Shown piece after piece: positions 39,215-47,487 of a DNA stretch of 64,000 nt. Each line of letters opens with the position of its first letter. The first letter of the stretch is position 1. Origin of the DNA: Synergistaceae bacterium (GTDB lineage: Bacteria; Synergistota; Synergistia; Synergistales; Aminobacteriaceae); contig JAFUYQ010000013.1 of the NCBI GenBank assembly GCA_017470485.1, forward strand, positions 124,001-188,000, written 5' to 3'. A program made the position numbers and the translations under genes. The notes under the pieces were generated by a model that had not been told where the DNA came from, searched no databases, and saw nothing but the letters and a program-made list of their open reading frames with translations.

Positions 39215-39579
39215 CGGCGGCATTGTGCATTAATGTCGAGCATATAGGGAGGATATTATTCTCTAATCCCGACACGATAATTCATAATTACGGAATGGCA
39301 TTCAGTCTTCTGAAGGATTATCCTGTTCTTTCGACGGTGCTTTCGGGGGTGGCAATCGTTATAGTATCGCTGGTGTTTGTGTTTACGGAACTAAACGAGG
39401 CTGAACGCTTGGGGTACTCAATGATACTCGGAGGGGCTATCTCTAATTTTGCGGAAAAAATTCTTCTAGGCTATGTGATTGACTGGATACCGATACCGTA
39501 TTTTCCGCTGACAATAAATCTAGCTGATGCCGAAATATGTTTAGGAGCAATGATTGCGTTCTTGAATTTCAGAATGTGA
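39196..39579 (+). CDS. lspA: Short divergent lipoprotein signal peptidase (LspA)
   Basis: 127 residues, shorter than the usual 150-170, with four hydrophobic segments. NYGMAFSLL corresponds to the family NxGxAFSL box, and both catalytic aspartates are there: Asp96 in YVIDW and Asp111 in INLADAEI. The conserved DR of GGAxGNxxDR reads EK (GGAISNFAEK), and the first periplasmic loop is very short. The start is a TTG at 39196, overlapping the HAD gene by 19 bases; no ATG exists before the NYGMAF box except much later. Removes signal peptides from lipoproteins if active. Confidence 0.75.
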   Translation: MFRTILTAALCINVEHIGRILFSNPDTIIHNYGMAFSLLKDYPVLSTVLSGVAIVIVSLVFVFTELNEAERLGYSMILGGAISNFAEKILLGYVIDWIPIPYFPLTINLADAEICLGAMIAFLNFRM

Positions 39580-39586
39580 TGATGAC

Positions 39587-40024
39587 ATGAGAATATATCT
39601 TGATAACTGCTGTTACAACCGTCCTTATGATGACCAGAGCCAGATTAGAATTTCACTTGAGACACAGGCAAAACTGTTCATTCAGAAGCAGGTAGAAAGC
39701 GGAAGAATAGAACTTGTGTCATCGTACGTTCTAACCGCTGAGAACAGCATGAACAGAATCTTGTCTAAACAGGAGAATATCAGGAATTTCATCAGCAGGA
39801 ACTCAAAATACTATGTCAGTATCTCGCATAAAAATGAAATCGAGAACATAGCTGCTGAAATTATGCTGAACGGAGTAAAATTTATAGACGCATGTCATGT
39901 AGCCTGTGCTGTTTTTGCTGAATGCGGTTATTTTCTTTCAACTGATTACAGGCTTCTGAAGTACAAGACTGACAAGATAAAACTTCTAAATCCTATAGAT
40001 TTTCTTCTGGAATTGGGGGCGTGA
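39587..40024 (+). CDS. PIN-domain protein, probable toxin
   Basis: 145 residues of PIN nuclease fold with the acidic residues expected of the active site: Asp6 in IYLDNCCYNRPYDD, Glu52, Asp101 in KFIDACHVA and Asp120 in FLSTDYRLLK. Such proteins are usually RNases of toxin-antitoxin pairs. The next gene overlaps by 4 bases (GTGA), and is small, so a TA pair with the toxin gene first is likely. Pair function is inference. Confidence 0.82.
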   Translation: MRIYLDNCCYNRPYDDQSQIRISLETQAKLFIQKQVESGRIELVSSYVLTAENSMNRILSKQENIRNFISRNSKYYVSISHKNEIENIAAEIMLNGVKFIDACHVACAVFAECGYFLSTDYRLLKYKTDKIKLLNPIDFLLELGA

Positions 40025-40272
40025 TTAATGTGAATAATTCTATCGCGGAAAACACAATGGAACTCTACAACGAAGGTATATCGCTTCTTGCCAGCCGCAT
40101 GGGCGTTGTAAGAGCTGAACAGTTTATCTCCATACTTCTGCGCGAACCGTTCGATTATACGAAATGGCATCAGTCTATGGCTGATACTATGACTAAAGAG
40201 AGCTTCACAGAAATTGCAGAACAGGCTGAACTCTTAACACCCTATACCGGCGACATATCCACAATAATATAA
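40021..40272 (+). CDS. Small protein, probable partner (antitoxin) of the PIN protein
   Basis: 83 residues from a GTG start overlapping the PIN stop, with GGGGG upstream (a second GTG at 40030 is possible). Mostly helical: ENTMELYNEGISLLASRMGVVRAEQFIS, then FDYTKWHQ and acidic end. It is not a recognised DNA-binding antitoxin fold. Called by position and size. Confidence 0.65.
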   Translation: MINVNNSIAENTMELYNEGISLLASRMGVVRAEQFISILLREPFDYTKWHQSMADTMTKESFTEIAEQAELLTPYTGDISTII

Positions 40273-40276
40273 ACTG

Positions 40277-40310
40277 AAAAAACTCCCCTGCATTTTACGG
40301 CAAGGGAGTT
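40277..40310. terminator. Terminator between convergent PIN pair and Rrf2 gene
   Basis: AACTCCCCTG (40281-40290) pairs with CAAGGGAGTT (40301-40310). A run of T follows on the minus strand, so it mainly serves the leftward metY-rrf2 unit. Confidence 0.75.
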
Positions 40311-40316
40311 TCAACA

Positions 40317-40718
40317 TTATTTCATAAGGTCTGCAACTGTTATCCCCTCGAAGAAATCATTAATCATATTCCCCAGCTTCTCCCACATCGGAAGCGTTCT
40401 GCAATCAGCGGCTCGGCGGCATTCATTCGGATTGCAGCTAAGGCACGCCACCGGCGCAAGTTCCTCGTTCATCGCCGAAAGAACATCGCTGACCCTGCAA
40501 TCCTCCGGCCTTACGCAGAGACGATAACCCCCTCCGGCTCCGTGCTGTGCCTCAACAAAATTATTTCTGGACAGCGAAGCCATCAGACGTTCGGCATACT
40601 TCTTCGAGACTTCCTGACGTTCTGCAAGTTCCTGAGTGGTGATGTAACCTTCGTCAATATTCTCCGCAAGGTCAACAAGAAATCTCAGAGCGTACCTTCC
40701 GCGTGTCGATACCAGCAT
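40317..40718 (-). CDS. Rrf2-family (IscR/CymR-like) transcription regulator
   Basis: 133 residues with a winged helix (about 1-70; STRGRYALRFLVDLA, ISxKYAERLMASL-like recognition helix, GAGGGYRL). Cysteines at 92, 95, 100 and 106 fall where IscR binds its Fe-S cluster. Its ATG overlaps the metY stop (TAATG), so it is co-translated with the sulfhydrylase, as expected of a sulfur or cysteine-supply regulator. It probably regulates the operon; the operator was not identified. Confidence 0.88.
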   Translation of the reverse strand: MLVSTRGRYALRFLVDLAENIDEGYITTQELAERQEVSKKYAERLMASLSRNNFVEAQHGAGGGYRLCVRPEDCRVSDVLSAMNEELAPVACLSCNPNECRRAADCRTLPMWEKLGNMINDFFEGITVADLMK

Positions 40719-42007
40719 TATTTTACGGCCTCAAATCCCTTCTGAAGGTCAGCGAGAATATCATCAATGTGTTCCGTACCGATTGAGAGGCGTATTGTAG
40801 TGGGTCTTATTCCGCAGGAGAGAAGTTCTTTTTCGTCGAGCTGTGAATGTGTCGTGGACGCAGGGTGAATGACAAGCGACTTAACATCGGCAACATTCGC
40901 CAAAAGCGAGAAAAGTTCAAGGCTCTCTGTGAATTTCTTTGCGGTATCAGCATTGCCCTTGATGTCGAACGTAAATATTGACGCTCCGCCGTTCGGGTAA
41001 TACTTATTGTAGAGTTCCTTCTGCTTTCCAGTCTCAAGCGAAGGGTGATTAACGCGCTCAACCTGAGGGTGGCCCTTCAGGAACGACACGACCTTCAGAG
41101 CGTTCTGAACATGGCGTTCAACTCTGAGCGATAACGTCTCAAGCCCCTGAATGAAAAGGAACGAATTGAACGGTGAAAGACATGCTCCCTGATCCCTCAT
41201 CAGCGTTGTGCGAAGCTTTATGATGTAAGCGAGATTGCCTGCCGCCTGAGTGAAAACAACGCCGTGATAAGACGGGTTAGGCTTTGAGAGGCCGGGAAAC
41301 TTGTCATTCTGCGCCCAGTCGAAATTACCTCCGTCAACAACGACACCGCCCATCACTGAACCATGACCGCCGATGAATTTCGTAGCCGAATGAACGACAA
41401 TATCAGCACCGTATTCAATCGGCCTGCACAAAAACGGCGTTGCGAATGTGTTGTCGATTACCAGAGGGAGGCCGTGTTCATGAGCCACCTTAGCGACTGC
41501 CTCGATGTCGATGACATCAGAATTAGGATTGCCGAGCGTCTCAGCATAGAGTAATTTAGTGTTGGGCTTAATGGCTTTTGCGAAGTTATCAGGGTCGGAG
41601 GGGTCAACAAAAGTTGTGGTTAATCCCTGTTCAACAAGGGTGTTTGCGAAAAGGTTGAACGTTCCGCCGTAAAGGTTGGTTGACGAGACGACATGATCTC
41701 CGGCTGAAGCGATGTTCTGCACGGCGTAAGTGATAGCCGCCGAACCTGACGCTGTCGCGAGTGCTGCTGCTCCGCTCTCAAGTGCCGCAATGCGTTTCTC
41801 GAAAACATCATTTGTCGGGTTCATTAGACGTGTATAGATGTTTCCGGGTTCGGTCAATGCGAATCTTCCTGCCGCAGTAGCCGAGTCCTTGAAGACGTAT
41901 GATGTAGTCGCGTAAATCGGTACTGCCCGTGAATCTGTGGTTGGATCTGCGGTTTCCTGTCCTGCGTGGAGCTGGATTGTCTCGAACTTGTATTTATTGT
42001 TGCTCAT
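40718..42007 (-). CDS. metY: O-acetylhomoserine sulfhydrylase (MetY-type)
   Basis: PLP enzyme making homocysteine from O-acetylhomoserine and sulfide. 429 residues; HAGQETADPTTDSRAVPIYATTSYVF start, PLP lysine in HSATKFIGGHGSVMGG, and RLSIGTEHIDDI end. The typical MetY insertion (after the lysine) is present. An alternative is cystathionine synthase-like activity; the length favours MetY. No SAM riboswitch was seen in its leader. Confidence 0.93.
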   Translation of the reverse strand: MSNNKYKFETIQLHAGQETADPTTDSRAVPIYATTSYVFKDSATAAGRFALTEPGNIYTRLMNPTNDVFEKRIAALESGAAALATASGSAAITYAVQNIASAGDHVVSSTNLYGGTFNLFANTLVEQGLTTTFVDPSDPDNFAKAIKPNTKLLYAETLGNPNSDVIDIEAVAKVAHEHGLPLVIDNTFATPFLCRPIEYGADIVVHSATKFIGGHGSVMGGVVVDGGNFDWAQNDKFPGLSKPNPSYHGVVFTQAAGNLAYIIKLRTTLMRDQGACLSPFNSFLFIQGLETLSLRVERHVQNALKVVSFLKGHPQVERVNHPSLETGKQKELYNKYYPNGGASIFTFDIKGNADTAKKFTESLELFSLLANVADVKSLVIHPASTTHSQLDEKELLSCGIRPTTIRLSIGTEHIDDILADLQKGFEAVK

Positions 42008-42067
42008 TGTGCTTGTGTCCTTTCGTTATTCATTACACACCGGCTAAGTATGAAATTAATCGCAGAA

Positions 42068-42095
42068 ATTTTACACGGTTAATTCTCAAAGTCAA
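42068..42095 (-). promoter_or_regulatory. Promoter for metY
   Basis: Minus strand TTGACT (42095-42090), 16-base spacer, TAAAAT (42073-42068), 60 bases before the metY start. Close to sigma-70 consensus. Confidence 0.6.
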
Positions 42096-42231
42096 GCATT
42101 ACTGTCTATATTAGTGCCGATTGTATTGCTGCCTGTCCATAAAGCTATTTTTGATTAAAATAATTACTTTATTGCATAATTAATTATTTTTTTGAAGTTA
42201 AGCATATTATATAAAAAATTAAGCAGATTTT

Positions 42232-42258
42232 TTGACAAATTATCTTGTTAAGTATAAT
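42232..42258 (+). promoter_or_regulatory. Near-consensus promoter for the ATP-grasp cassette
   Basis: Perfect TTGACA (42232-42237) and perfect TATAAT (42253-42258) with 15 bases between, in a very A/T-rich zone (42120-42230) that could act as an UP element. It is 34 bases before the ATG. The stretch 42008-42291 otherwise holds only this and the metY promoter; two TTAAGCA boxes near 42198 and 42220 might be operators. Confidence 0.75.
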
Positions 42259-42291
42259 ATTGTGTTTCAAAAAGCACAGGAGGTTTTCGCA

Positions 42292-43617
42292 ATGACAGTA
42301 ACGGAAGAAGAACTTTGCAGACATTCAGACAGCGTGAACGAACAGCTTGCTCGCTACGGCGTGAGGTTCGGAATCTACAGGAACGGCGAATTTCATGAAC
42401 AGTTGTTCCCGTTTGACGTGATACCGAGAGTCATAGGTCATGAAGAATTTTCCTGCCTTGAGCGCGGATTGAAGCAGAGAGTTTCTGCACTCAACGAGTT
42501 CCTCAAGGATATATATTCGGAAAGGAAGATTATTTCTGACGGTGTCGTGGCCGAAGAGTTCATCTACTCAGGAAGCGGCTATCTGGCTCAGTGCGACGGT
42601 GTCTCGCCGCCGAAGGGAATTTATGCGCACATCTCAGGGATTGACTTAGTTCAGGGAAAAAATGGAAGCTGGTACGTCCTTGAGGACAACCTCCGCATTC
42701 CGTCAGGAGCCTCATACCCGATGATAGCCCGTGAACTCTGCATGAGGAGCATTCCTTCAGAGTTCGAGGGAAATATGGCTGAGGACAACAGGGATTACCC
42801 CGAACTCCTCCGGCGTACAATGGACTTCGTGAACACGGGCGGTCATTCAGTAATTCTCACTCCCGGCCGTTTGAACGCGGCATACTTCGAGCATTCGTAT
42901 TTCGCTGAACGCACAGGGGCAAGGCTTGTTACATGCGATGATTTGACGGTCGAGAATGATAAACTCTACTTCATCGACTATTCCGGCAGAAAAGAAAAAG
43001 TCGGCGCAGTTTACCGCAGAATCTCCGACGAATACATTGACCCCGTGAACTTCAACAGAGCGTCATTAATCGGCATTCCCCACATCTTCGACATCTACAG
43101 GAAAGGCAACGTAGCCCTTATTAACGCTCCCGGAAACGGCGCGGCTGACGACAAGGGAATATATTATTTCGTCCCGCGAATGATTAAATACTACCTCGAC
43201 GAAGAACCTATACTCCAAAACGCTCCGACATACCTCCCGTACTATGAGGGCGATATGAAATATGTCCTTGAAAATTTCGACAGCCTCGTTATCAAGGACG
43301 TTGCTGAGGCAGGAGGCTACGGGGTCGTTTTCGGGAACAAGCTGTCATCTCAGGAAAAGGATAACTTCAAGTCAATGCTCAAAGCTGAACCAAGAAGATT
43401 TATTGCTCAGGAAGTTATAGATTTCAGGGACATTGACATTTACGAGGAAGGCCGGAGAGTTCCGAGAAAGGCCGACTTCCGCGCGTTCGTCCTGATGAGT
43501 GATGAGCCTGTCGTCTGGAAAAGCGGCCTCACAAGATTTTCGCGGAACCCCGATTCTTTCATCGTCAATTCATCGCAGGGCGGCGGCTTCAAAGATACAT
43601 GGGTAATCTCAAAGTGA
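42292..43617 (+). CDS. Circularly permuted ATP-grasp protein (type 2; DUF404/407)
   Basis: 441 residues; the family is known from predicted peptide-ligase gene clusters with alpha-E and transglutaminase genes. Characteristic pieces are the DVIPRVIGHEEFSCLERGLKQR stretch near residue 45, FLKDIYSERKII, LEDNLRIPSGASYP, LINAPGNGAADDK, and KDVAEAGGYGVVFG near the end. It likely uses ATP to form an amide bond between a carboxylate and an amino group; the substrate is unknown. Start chosen at 42292 with AGGAGG ahead; an open frame from 42232 spans the promoter and is rejected. Confidence 0.9.
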   Translation: MTVTEEELCRHSDSVNEQLARYGVRFGIYRNGEFHEQLFPFDVIPRVIGHEEFSCLERGLKQRVSALNEFLKDIYSERKIISDGVVAEEFIYSGSGYLAQCDGVSPPKGIYAHISGIDLVQGKNGSWYVLEDNLRIPSGASYPMIARELCMRSIPSEFEGNMAEDNRDYPELLRRTMDFVNTGGHSVILTPGRLNAAYFEHSYFAERTGARLVTCDDLTVENDKLYFIDYSGRKEKVGAVYRRISDEYIDPVNFNRASLIGIPHIFDIYRKGNVALINAPGNGAADDKGIYYFVPRMIKYYLDEEPILQNAPTYLPYYEGDMKYVLENFDSLVIKDVAEAGGYGVVFGNKLSSQEKDNFKSMLKAEPRRFIAQEVIDFRDIDIYEEGRRVPRKADFRAFVLMSDEPVVWKSGLTRFSRNPDSFIVNSSQGGGFKDTWVISK

Positions 43618-43630
43618 AGGAGTGCTTTTG

Positions 43631-44230
43631 ATGTCAATATTATCATTCGGGAACAGTGAAAGATTGTTCTGGCTCGGACGCTACAGCGAGAGGGTTTACA
43701 CGGGCATACGCTCTTTTCTTGGGCGTTCTGGAACATGGAGCAGTTCAGCAGAGAAAACATGCTTTGATGACGGCAACAACGAATCGCTTTATTGCAGTCT
43801 GATTTTCGCGTATGACAATGCGATAGTTTTAAGGGACGAAATCGGCAGCGATACTTTCAGCTATATTCAAATGGCCGTCTATGAGATGAACTCGGCCAAG
43901 AAATCTCCTGCTCCTCTGCTTCATCTCCAGAAAGTCAACGACAACATAGCTGCGTTCTGGGGCATGGCCGACGACATAATCAGCGATGAGAACGTCAGGG
44001 GTATCATAAAGCTTGGCAAGAGGATAGAGCGCGTTGACCTTTACGCGCGGAACAATGCAGGGAATGACGAAATACGCCGCGAAGTCAGAAGGCTTACTTA
44101 CAGGATTGCGAAGACAGGTCTGCATTACAGCCGTGAAACTCTCGAAGGGCTGAATAAACTTGCAGAGGCTGAGAGCATTGACCGCCCCGAAATAATAAGA
44201 AAGGTTGAAAGCCTCATAAAATTTTCCTGA
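43631..44230 (+). CDS. Alpha-E domain protein (DUF403), short form
   Basis: 199 helical residues with the family start SERLFWLGRYSERV and the acidic-helix character (Glu/Asp-rich: RDEIGSDTFSYIQMAVYEM). The family usually runs near 300 residues, so about a third is missing or condensed here, with no frameshift seen. Families of this kind always pair with the permuted ATP-grasp protein. ATG chosen at 43631 with AAGGAG 8 bases ahead over GTG at 43622. Confidence 0.85.
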   Translation: MSILSFGNSERLFWLGRYSERVYTGIRSFLGRSGTWSSSAEKTCFDDGNNESLYCSLIFAYDNAIVLRDEIGSDTFSYIQMAVYEMNSAKKSPAPLLHLQKVNDNIAAFWGMADDIISDENVRGIIKLGKRIERVDLYARNNAGNDEIRREVRRLTYRIAKTGLHYSRETLEGLNKLAEAESIDRPEIIRKVESLIKFS

Positions 44231-44232
44231 TT

Positions 44233-45015
44233 ATGCGAAGACTTATATACAGCTATCATATGCACCTTGACTTTGAAACGCCCGTCAGAGAGCATAACTT
44301 CAAGCTGAGGTGCTTCCCTTCAACTGACGGTAGGCAGAAGATTTCCGATGAGCATATAAAAATCTGCCCTGTTCACTTCAGCACTTCGGAAAGGGATTCT
44401 TTCGGGAATATGTGCATTTACGGGACTGCTAAACAAATGCACTCCCGTTTTTCTGTTGACGTGAGCGGAACTGCTGAGATTGATATTAACTTGAGGATTA
44501 AGGCAGAACCGCACCAGACCGGAATATTCAAGTATGAGACTGCCTTAACCAGTGCCGGAAAAAACATCAGGGAGTTTCATAGGAGCTTTGAGCCGAGAGC
44601 CTGCGCCGGTGAATATGAGCGAGCCTTATACATGATGGGAATGCTCTGCGGAGAGTTCTCTTACGTCTCAGGAAGAACAGGGATAAATACAACAGCAGAG
44701 GAAGCCTTCACTATGAGGAGGGGAGTATGTCAGGATTACGCGCATATACTGCTTTCGCTGTGCAGGCTCGAACGTATACCATGCCGCTACGTCGCAGGAA
44801 TGATTCCGGGCGAAGGGGCAACTCACGCATGGACGGAAATTTTTGACGCAGGAACATGGCACGGGATTGACCCTACACACAACAGGGAATGCGATGACAC
44901 ATACATAAAAATTTCTTCGGGGCGCGACGCTCAGGACTGCGCGATAAATCAGGGCGTTTTCTACGGTGGAGGCAGACAGACTCAGGAAGTCAGGGTAATC
45001 GTCCGCAAAAAATAA
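44233..45015 (+). CDS. Transglutaminase-like cysteine protease
   Basis: 260 residues. The N-terminal beta region (about 1-120) is followed by the catalytic domain with Cys166 (RRGVCQDYAHILL), His198 (EGATHAWTEIF) and Asp213 (WHGIDPTHN). This is the bacterial transglutaminase/protease type seen with ATP-grasp and alpha-E genes. It begins 2 bases after the alpha-E stop. It may process or crosslink the product of the ATP-grasp enzyme; this is inference. Ends convergent with the PduO-like gene with only 9 bases between. Confidence 0.9.
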   Translation: MRRLIYSYHMHLDFETPVREHNFKLRCFPSTDGRQKISDEHIKICPVHFSTSERDSFGNMCIYGTAKQMHSRFSVDVSGTAEIDINLRIKAEPHQTGIFKYETALTSAGKNIREFHRSFEPRACAGEYERALYMMGMLCGEFSYVSGRTGINTTAEEAFTMRRGVCQDYAHILLSLCRLERIPCRYVAGMIPGEGATHAWTEIFDAGTWHGIDPTHNRECDDTYIKISSGRDAQDCAINQGVFYGGGRQTQEVRVIVRKK

Positions 45016-45024
45016 GCTCCCCTG

Positions 45025-45513
45025 TCATTCAGAGGAGCCGAAACGAATCTCGCGGCTGTAATCCTTCGGCAGGTACTTGTATGTCAGAACGTAAAGCGCG
45101 CTGCTCAGCCTGTTAAGAACATGGCATATCCTAAAACTGTCTTCACTCCCGAAAGCCCTCACAGCGCAAAGTTCACACTCTCTAATCATCGTCCTGAGAA
45201 AATTCAATCCGGCTGCCTCCCGTCCCATTTCATGATGAGGCAGAATATGACCCTTCCCGAAAAATTTTGCAGGGTTGTGCGAACGTCTGTGCAGTTCCTC
45301 GCCGTCAAGCCCCCATAGGATAATTGCACCTTCAAAAATCTTCTCCCCTGCCTCGCACCTCTGAAGACGATTCACAACTGCTCTTACTTCCTCAAGGTCA
45401 GCAATATATTCCTGAGAGTCTGAGTTAGCCTGAAGCATTATGATTCCGGCGTTGAGGCTGTCGAGTTTTCCGCGAAGCTCAATTCTTTCGGAGTCCTTGC
45501 CGTAAACTGTCAT
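45025..45513 (-). CDS. PduO-like cob(I)alamin adenosyltransferase-family protein
   Basis: 162 residues matching the PduO/MMAB helical bundle: [14 protein letters not shown] (family RVEAYGTVDELNS), [22 protein letters not shown], and [19 protein letters not shown] (family LNRLSDYLFVLAR). The N-terminal ATP-binding TGDxG stretch is missing; the protein begins right at RIELRG. The Arg after LNFLRT is kept. Adenosyltransferase activity is therefore doubtful. It overlaps argF by 4 bases (ATGA). Confidence 0.7.
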   Translation of the reverse strand: MTVYGKDSERIELRGKLDSLNAGIIMLQANSDSQEYIADLEEVRAVVNRLQRCEAGEKIFEGAIILWGLDGEELHRRSHNPAKFFGKGHILPHHEMGREAAGLNFLRTMIRECELCAVRAFGSEDSFRICHVLNRLSSALYVLTYKYLPKDYSREIRFGSSE

Positions 45514-46448
45514 GCTCCGAGCGTTGCGACCATTACGGCCTTTATGGTGTGCATTCTGTTCTCGGCCTCGTCAAAAACTTTCGACCTCTCCGACTCGAAA
45601 ACTTCCTCCGTTACCTCAGCACCCTTAACCGCCGGAAGACAGTGCAAAAATATTGTCGTGTCCTTGCCGGTCGAGTTCATGATTTCGGCGTTGACCTGCC
45701 ACGCTCCAAGAAGCCTGTAACGTTCTTCCTTCAGTGCCTCCTCGCCCATCGACACCCATACATCAGTATAAACAGCGTCAGCACCCTTCACGGCCTCGAA
45801 CGGGTCATTGATTACTGATATTGTTGAATGTTCAGCGATACTCCGGCACTTGGCGAGAAGTTCGGGGTCAGGCTCCAATTCTTTGGGGGTGCTTATGACG
45901 TAATTAACTCCCATTTTCGCGCACCCTATCATCAGGGCATTGCTCATGTTGTTCCGGCCGTCTCCGAGATAAACCAGAGTGAGCCCCTTCAGTTTTCCGA
46001 AATTTTCACGGAGCGTCAAGAAATCGGCAAGCACCTGAGTCGGGTGGTCAGTATCAGTGAGTCCGTTCCAAACTGGAACGCCTGAATACTTCGCCAGTTC
46101 CTCGACCACTGACTGCTTGAACCCTCTGAACTCGATACCGTCAAACATTCTTCCCAAGACTCTTGCGGTGTCCTTAACGTCTTCTTTTGCGCCGAGCTGA
46201 ATGTCGTTTTTGTTGAGGTATTCGGGGAAAGCTCCTTCATCATTGCAAGCCACTGTGAAAGCACATCGGGTTCTCGTTGAGGACTTCTCGAAAATCAATG
46301 CTATATTTTTTCCGGCGAGAGTATTTCCCCGAATGCCAGCGCGTTTTTTAGCTTTGAGGTCTGCGGAAAGCATGAGGAGATAATCTATTTCGTTCGGGGT
46401 GAAATCCATTAATGTAAGGAAACTTCTTCCCCTGAGATTGACTGCCAT
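45510..46448 (-). CDS. argF: Ornithine carbamoyltransferase
   Basis: Makes citrulline from ornithine and carbamoyl phosphate. Conserved: [12 protein letters not shown] (STRTR), [11 protein letters not shown], and HCLPA with catalytic Cys. 312 residues. GGAGG ahead of the start. Could serve biosynthesis or arginine catabolism; no arcA or arcC is near. Confidence 0.96.
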   Translation of the reverse strand: MAVNLRGRSFLTLMDFTPNEIDYLLMLSADLKAKKRAGIRGNTLAGKNIALIFEKSSTRTRCAFTVACNDEGAFPEYLNKNDIQLGAKEDVKDTARVLGRMFDGIEFRGFKQSVVEELAKYSGVPVWNGLTDTDHPTQVLADFLTLRENFGKLKGLTLVYLGDGRNNMSNALMIGCAKMGVNYVISTPKELEPDPELLAKCRSIAEHSTISVINDPFEAVKGADAVYTDVWVSMGEEALKEERYRLLGAWQVNAEIMNSTGKDTTIFLHCLPAVKGAEVTEEVFESERSKVFDEAENRMHTIKAVMVATLGA

Positions 46449-46483
46449 TGTACCGGCCTCCTGTTATTCTGAGATGATTTGCG

Positions 46484-46503
46484 ATTATAGCACTGTGTAT
46501 AAT
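46484..46503. promoter_or_regulatory. Overlapping divergent promoters of argF and the PARG-like gene
   Basis: ATTATA (46484-46489, the minus-strand TATAAT preceded by TGC, an extended -10 for argF) and TATAAT (46498-46503, for the PARG-like gene) lie 8 bases apart, forming a palindromic pair. Each promoter's upstream region lies over the other, so they may compete. Confidence 0.45.
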
Positions 46504-46530
46504 ATTCCAGCGAAGGGAGTTACTTAAAAC

Positions 46531-47454
46531 ATGCCGGAAAAATCTCAATTAGTAGACATATTCACGGACACACAGCATTTTTACGGGACTAATGAAATTT
46601 TAAGGGAGGCTATAGAATTTTCAGTCTCAAACACAAAATTTTACCCGTCAGATTTCAGCATTGAAACAGAATCTCATAAAGCCGGTGAAATCCGTTTAAT
46701 TAAAGGCAGAACTGTAAAAACCGCATTGAACATAGCGCGCGAATTTCCAGATAAGAAAATAGCAGTCCTTAATTTTGCCTCGTCAACCGAACCCGGCGGA
46801 GGCGTTTTAGCAGGACACAAGGCTCAGGAAGAAAGCATATGCCGTTCAACAACTCTTTACCCCTCGATTAATACCGATGAAATGAAACTGGCTTATTATG
46901 TTCCGCACCGTGATGATTACGTTTTCACGGGCTGGGACGAGTGCATATATTCGCCGGGCGTTATCATCTGCCGTAATGACAGCGATAATTTACCGCAAAG
47001 ATTAAAACCTGATGACTTCGCTAAAATTGATGTCATTACCTGCGCTGCTCCCCACATAAGGGACGAAATCATAAAAGCTCAAGACCTCCTTTCACTTCAC
47101 ATTAAGAGGGCTGAGAGTATTCTAAGGATATGCGCTTTCAACGGAGCTGATATTTTCATCGGCGGCGCGTTCGGGTGCGGTACGTTCGGCAATGATCCCT
47201 ATATAGTAGCTTGGGCATGGCGCGAGGCTCTGAAGAATTACAGGGAGAAATTCAGCCTTACAGTTTTCGCCGTTCACTCAAAACAATGGAAGGACGGGGA
47301 CAATTACAAGGCATTCCGCAACGAGTTCCCCGAATACGTCTTTGAAGTGCCCGAAGAAAAACAGGAGCAGGAAGCCGAAGAAATCACTGAACCTGAAGAA
47401 ACTGAAATTGAAACTGAAACTGAAGATATGGACGATACAGACATGTTAATATAA
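46531..47454 (+). CDS. PARG-like macrodomain protein (TIGR02452 family) with acidic tail
   Basis: 307 residues. The bacterial poly(ADP-ribose) glycohydrolase signature is intact: NFASSTEPGGGVLAGHKAQEE, with catalytic Glu100 and Glu101, followed by CRSTTLYPS. A second Gly-rich phosphate loop reads IGGAFGCGTFGND. It should remove ADP-ribose chains from proteins. After about residue 270 comes a repetitive acidic tail of Glu/Thr/Asp, with no structure I recognise. The operon continues into thrC with 33 bases between. Confidence 0.88.
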   Translation: MPEKSQLVDIFTDTQHFYGTNEILREAIEFSVSNTKFYPSDFSIETESHKAGEIRLIKGRTVKTALNIAREFPDKKIAVLNFASSTEPGGGVLAGHKAQEESICRSTTLYPSINTDEMKLAYYVPHRDDYVFTGWDECIYSPGVIICRNDSDNLPQRLKPDDFAKIDVITCAAPHIRDEIIKAQDLLSLHIKRAESILRICAFNGADIFIGGAFGCGTFGNDPYIVAWAWREALKNYREKFSLTVFAVHSKQWKDGDNYKAFRNEFPEYVFEVPEEKQEQEAEEITEPEETEIETETEDMDDTDMLI

Positions 47455-47487
47455 TCCGCAGAAATCAACAGGAGGTAATTAATCACA

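Noticed and set aside
42008-42231. Possible SAM riboswitch ahead of metY
   Set aside because: I looked for the S-box core and its conserved stem sequences in the leader and did not see them; the leader from the promoter to the ATG is too short.
45014-45040. Imperfect hairpin between the transglutaminase gene and the PduO-like gene as terminator
   Set aside because: Stem GCTCC/GGAGC has a mismatch above it and there is no T-run on either strand.
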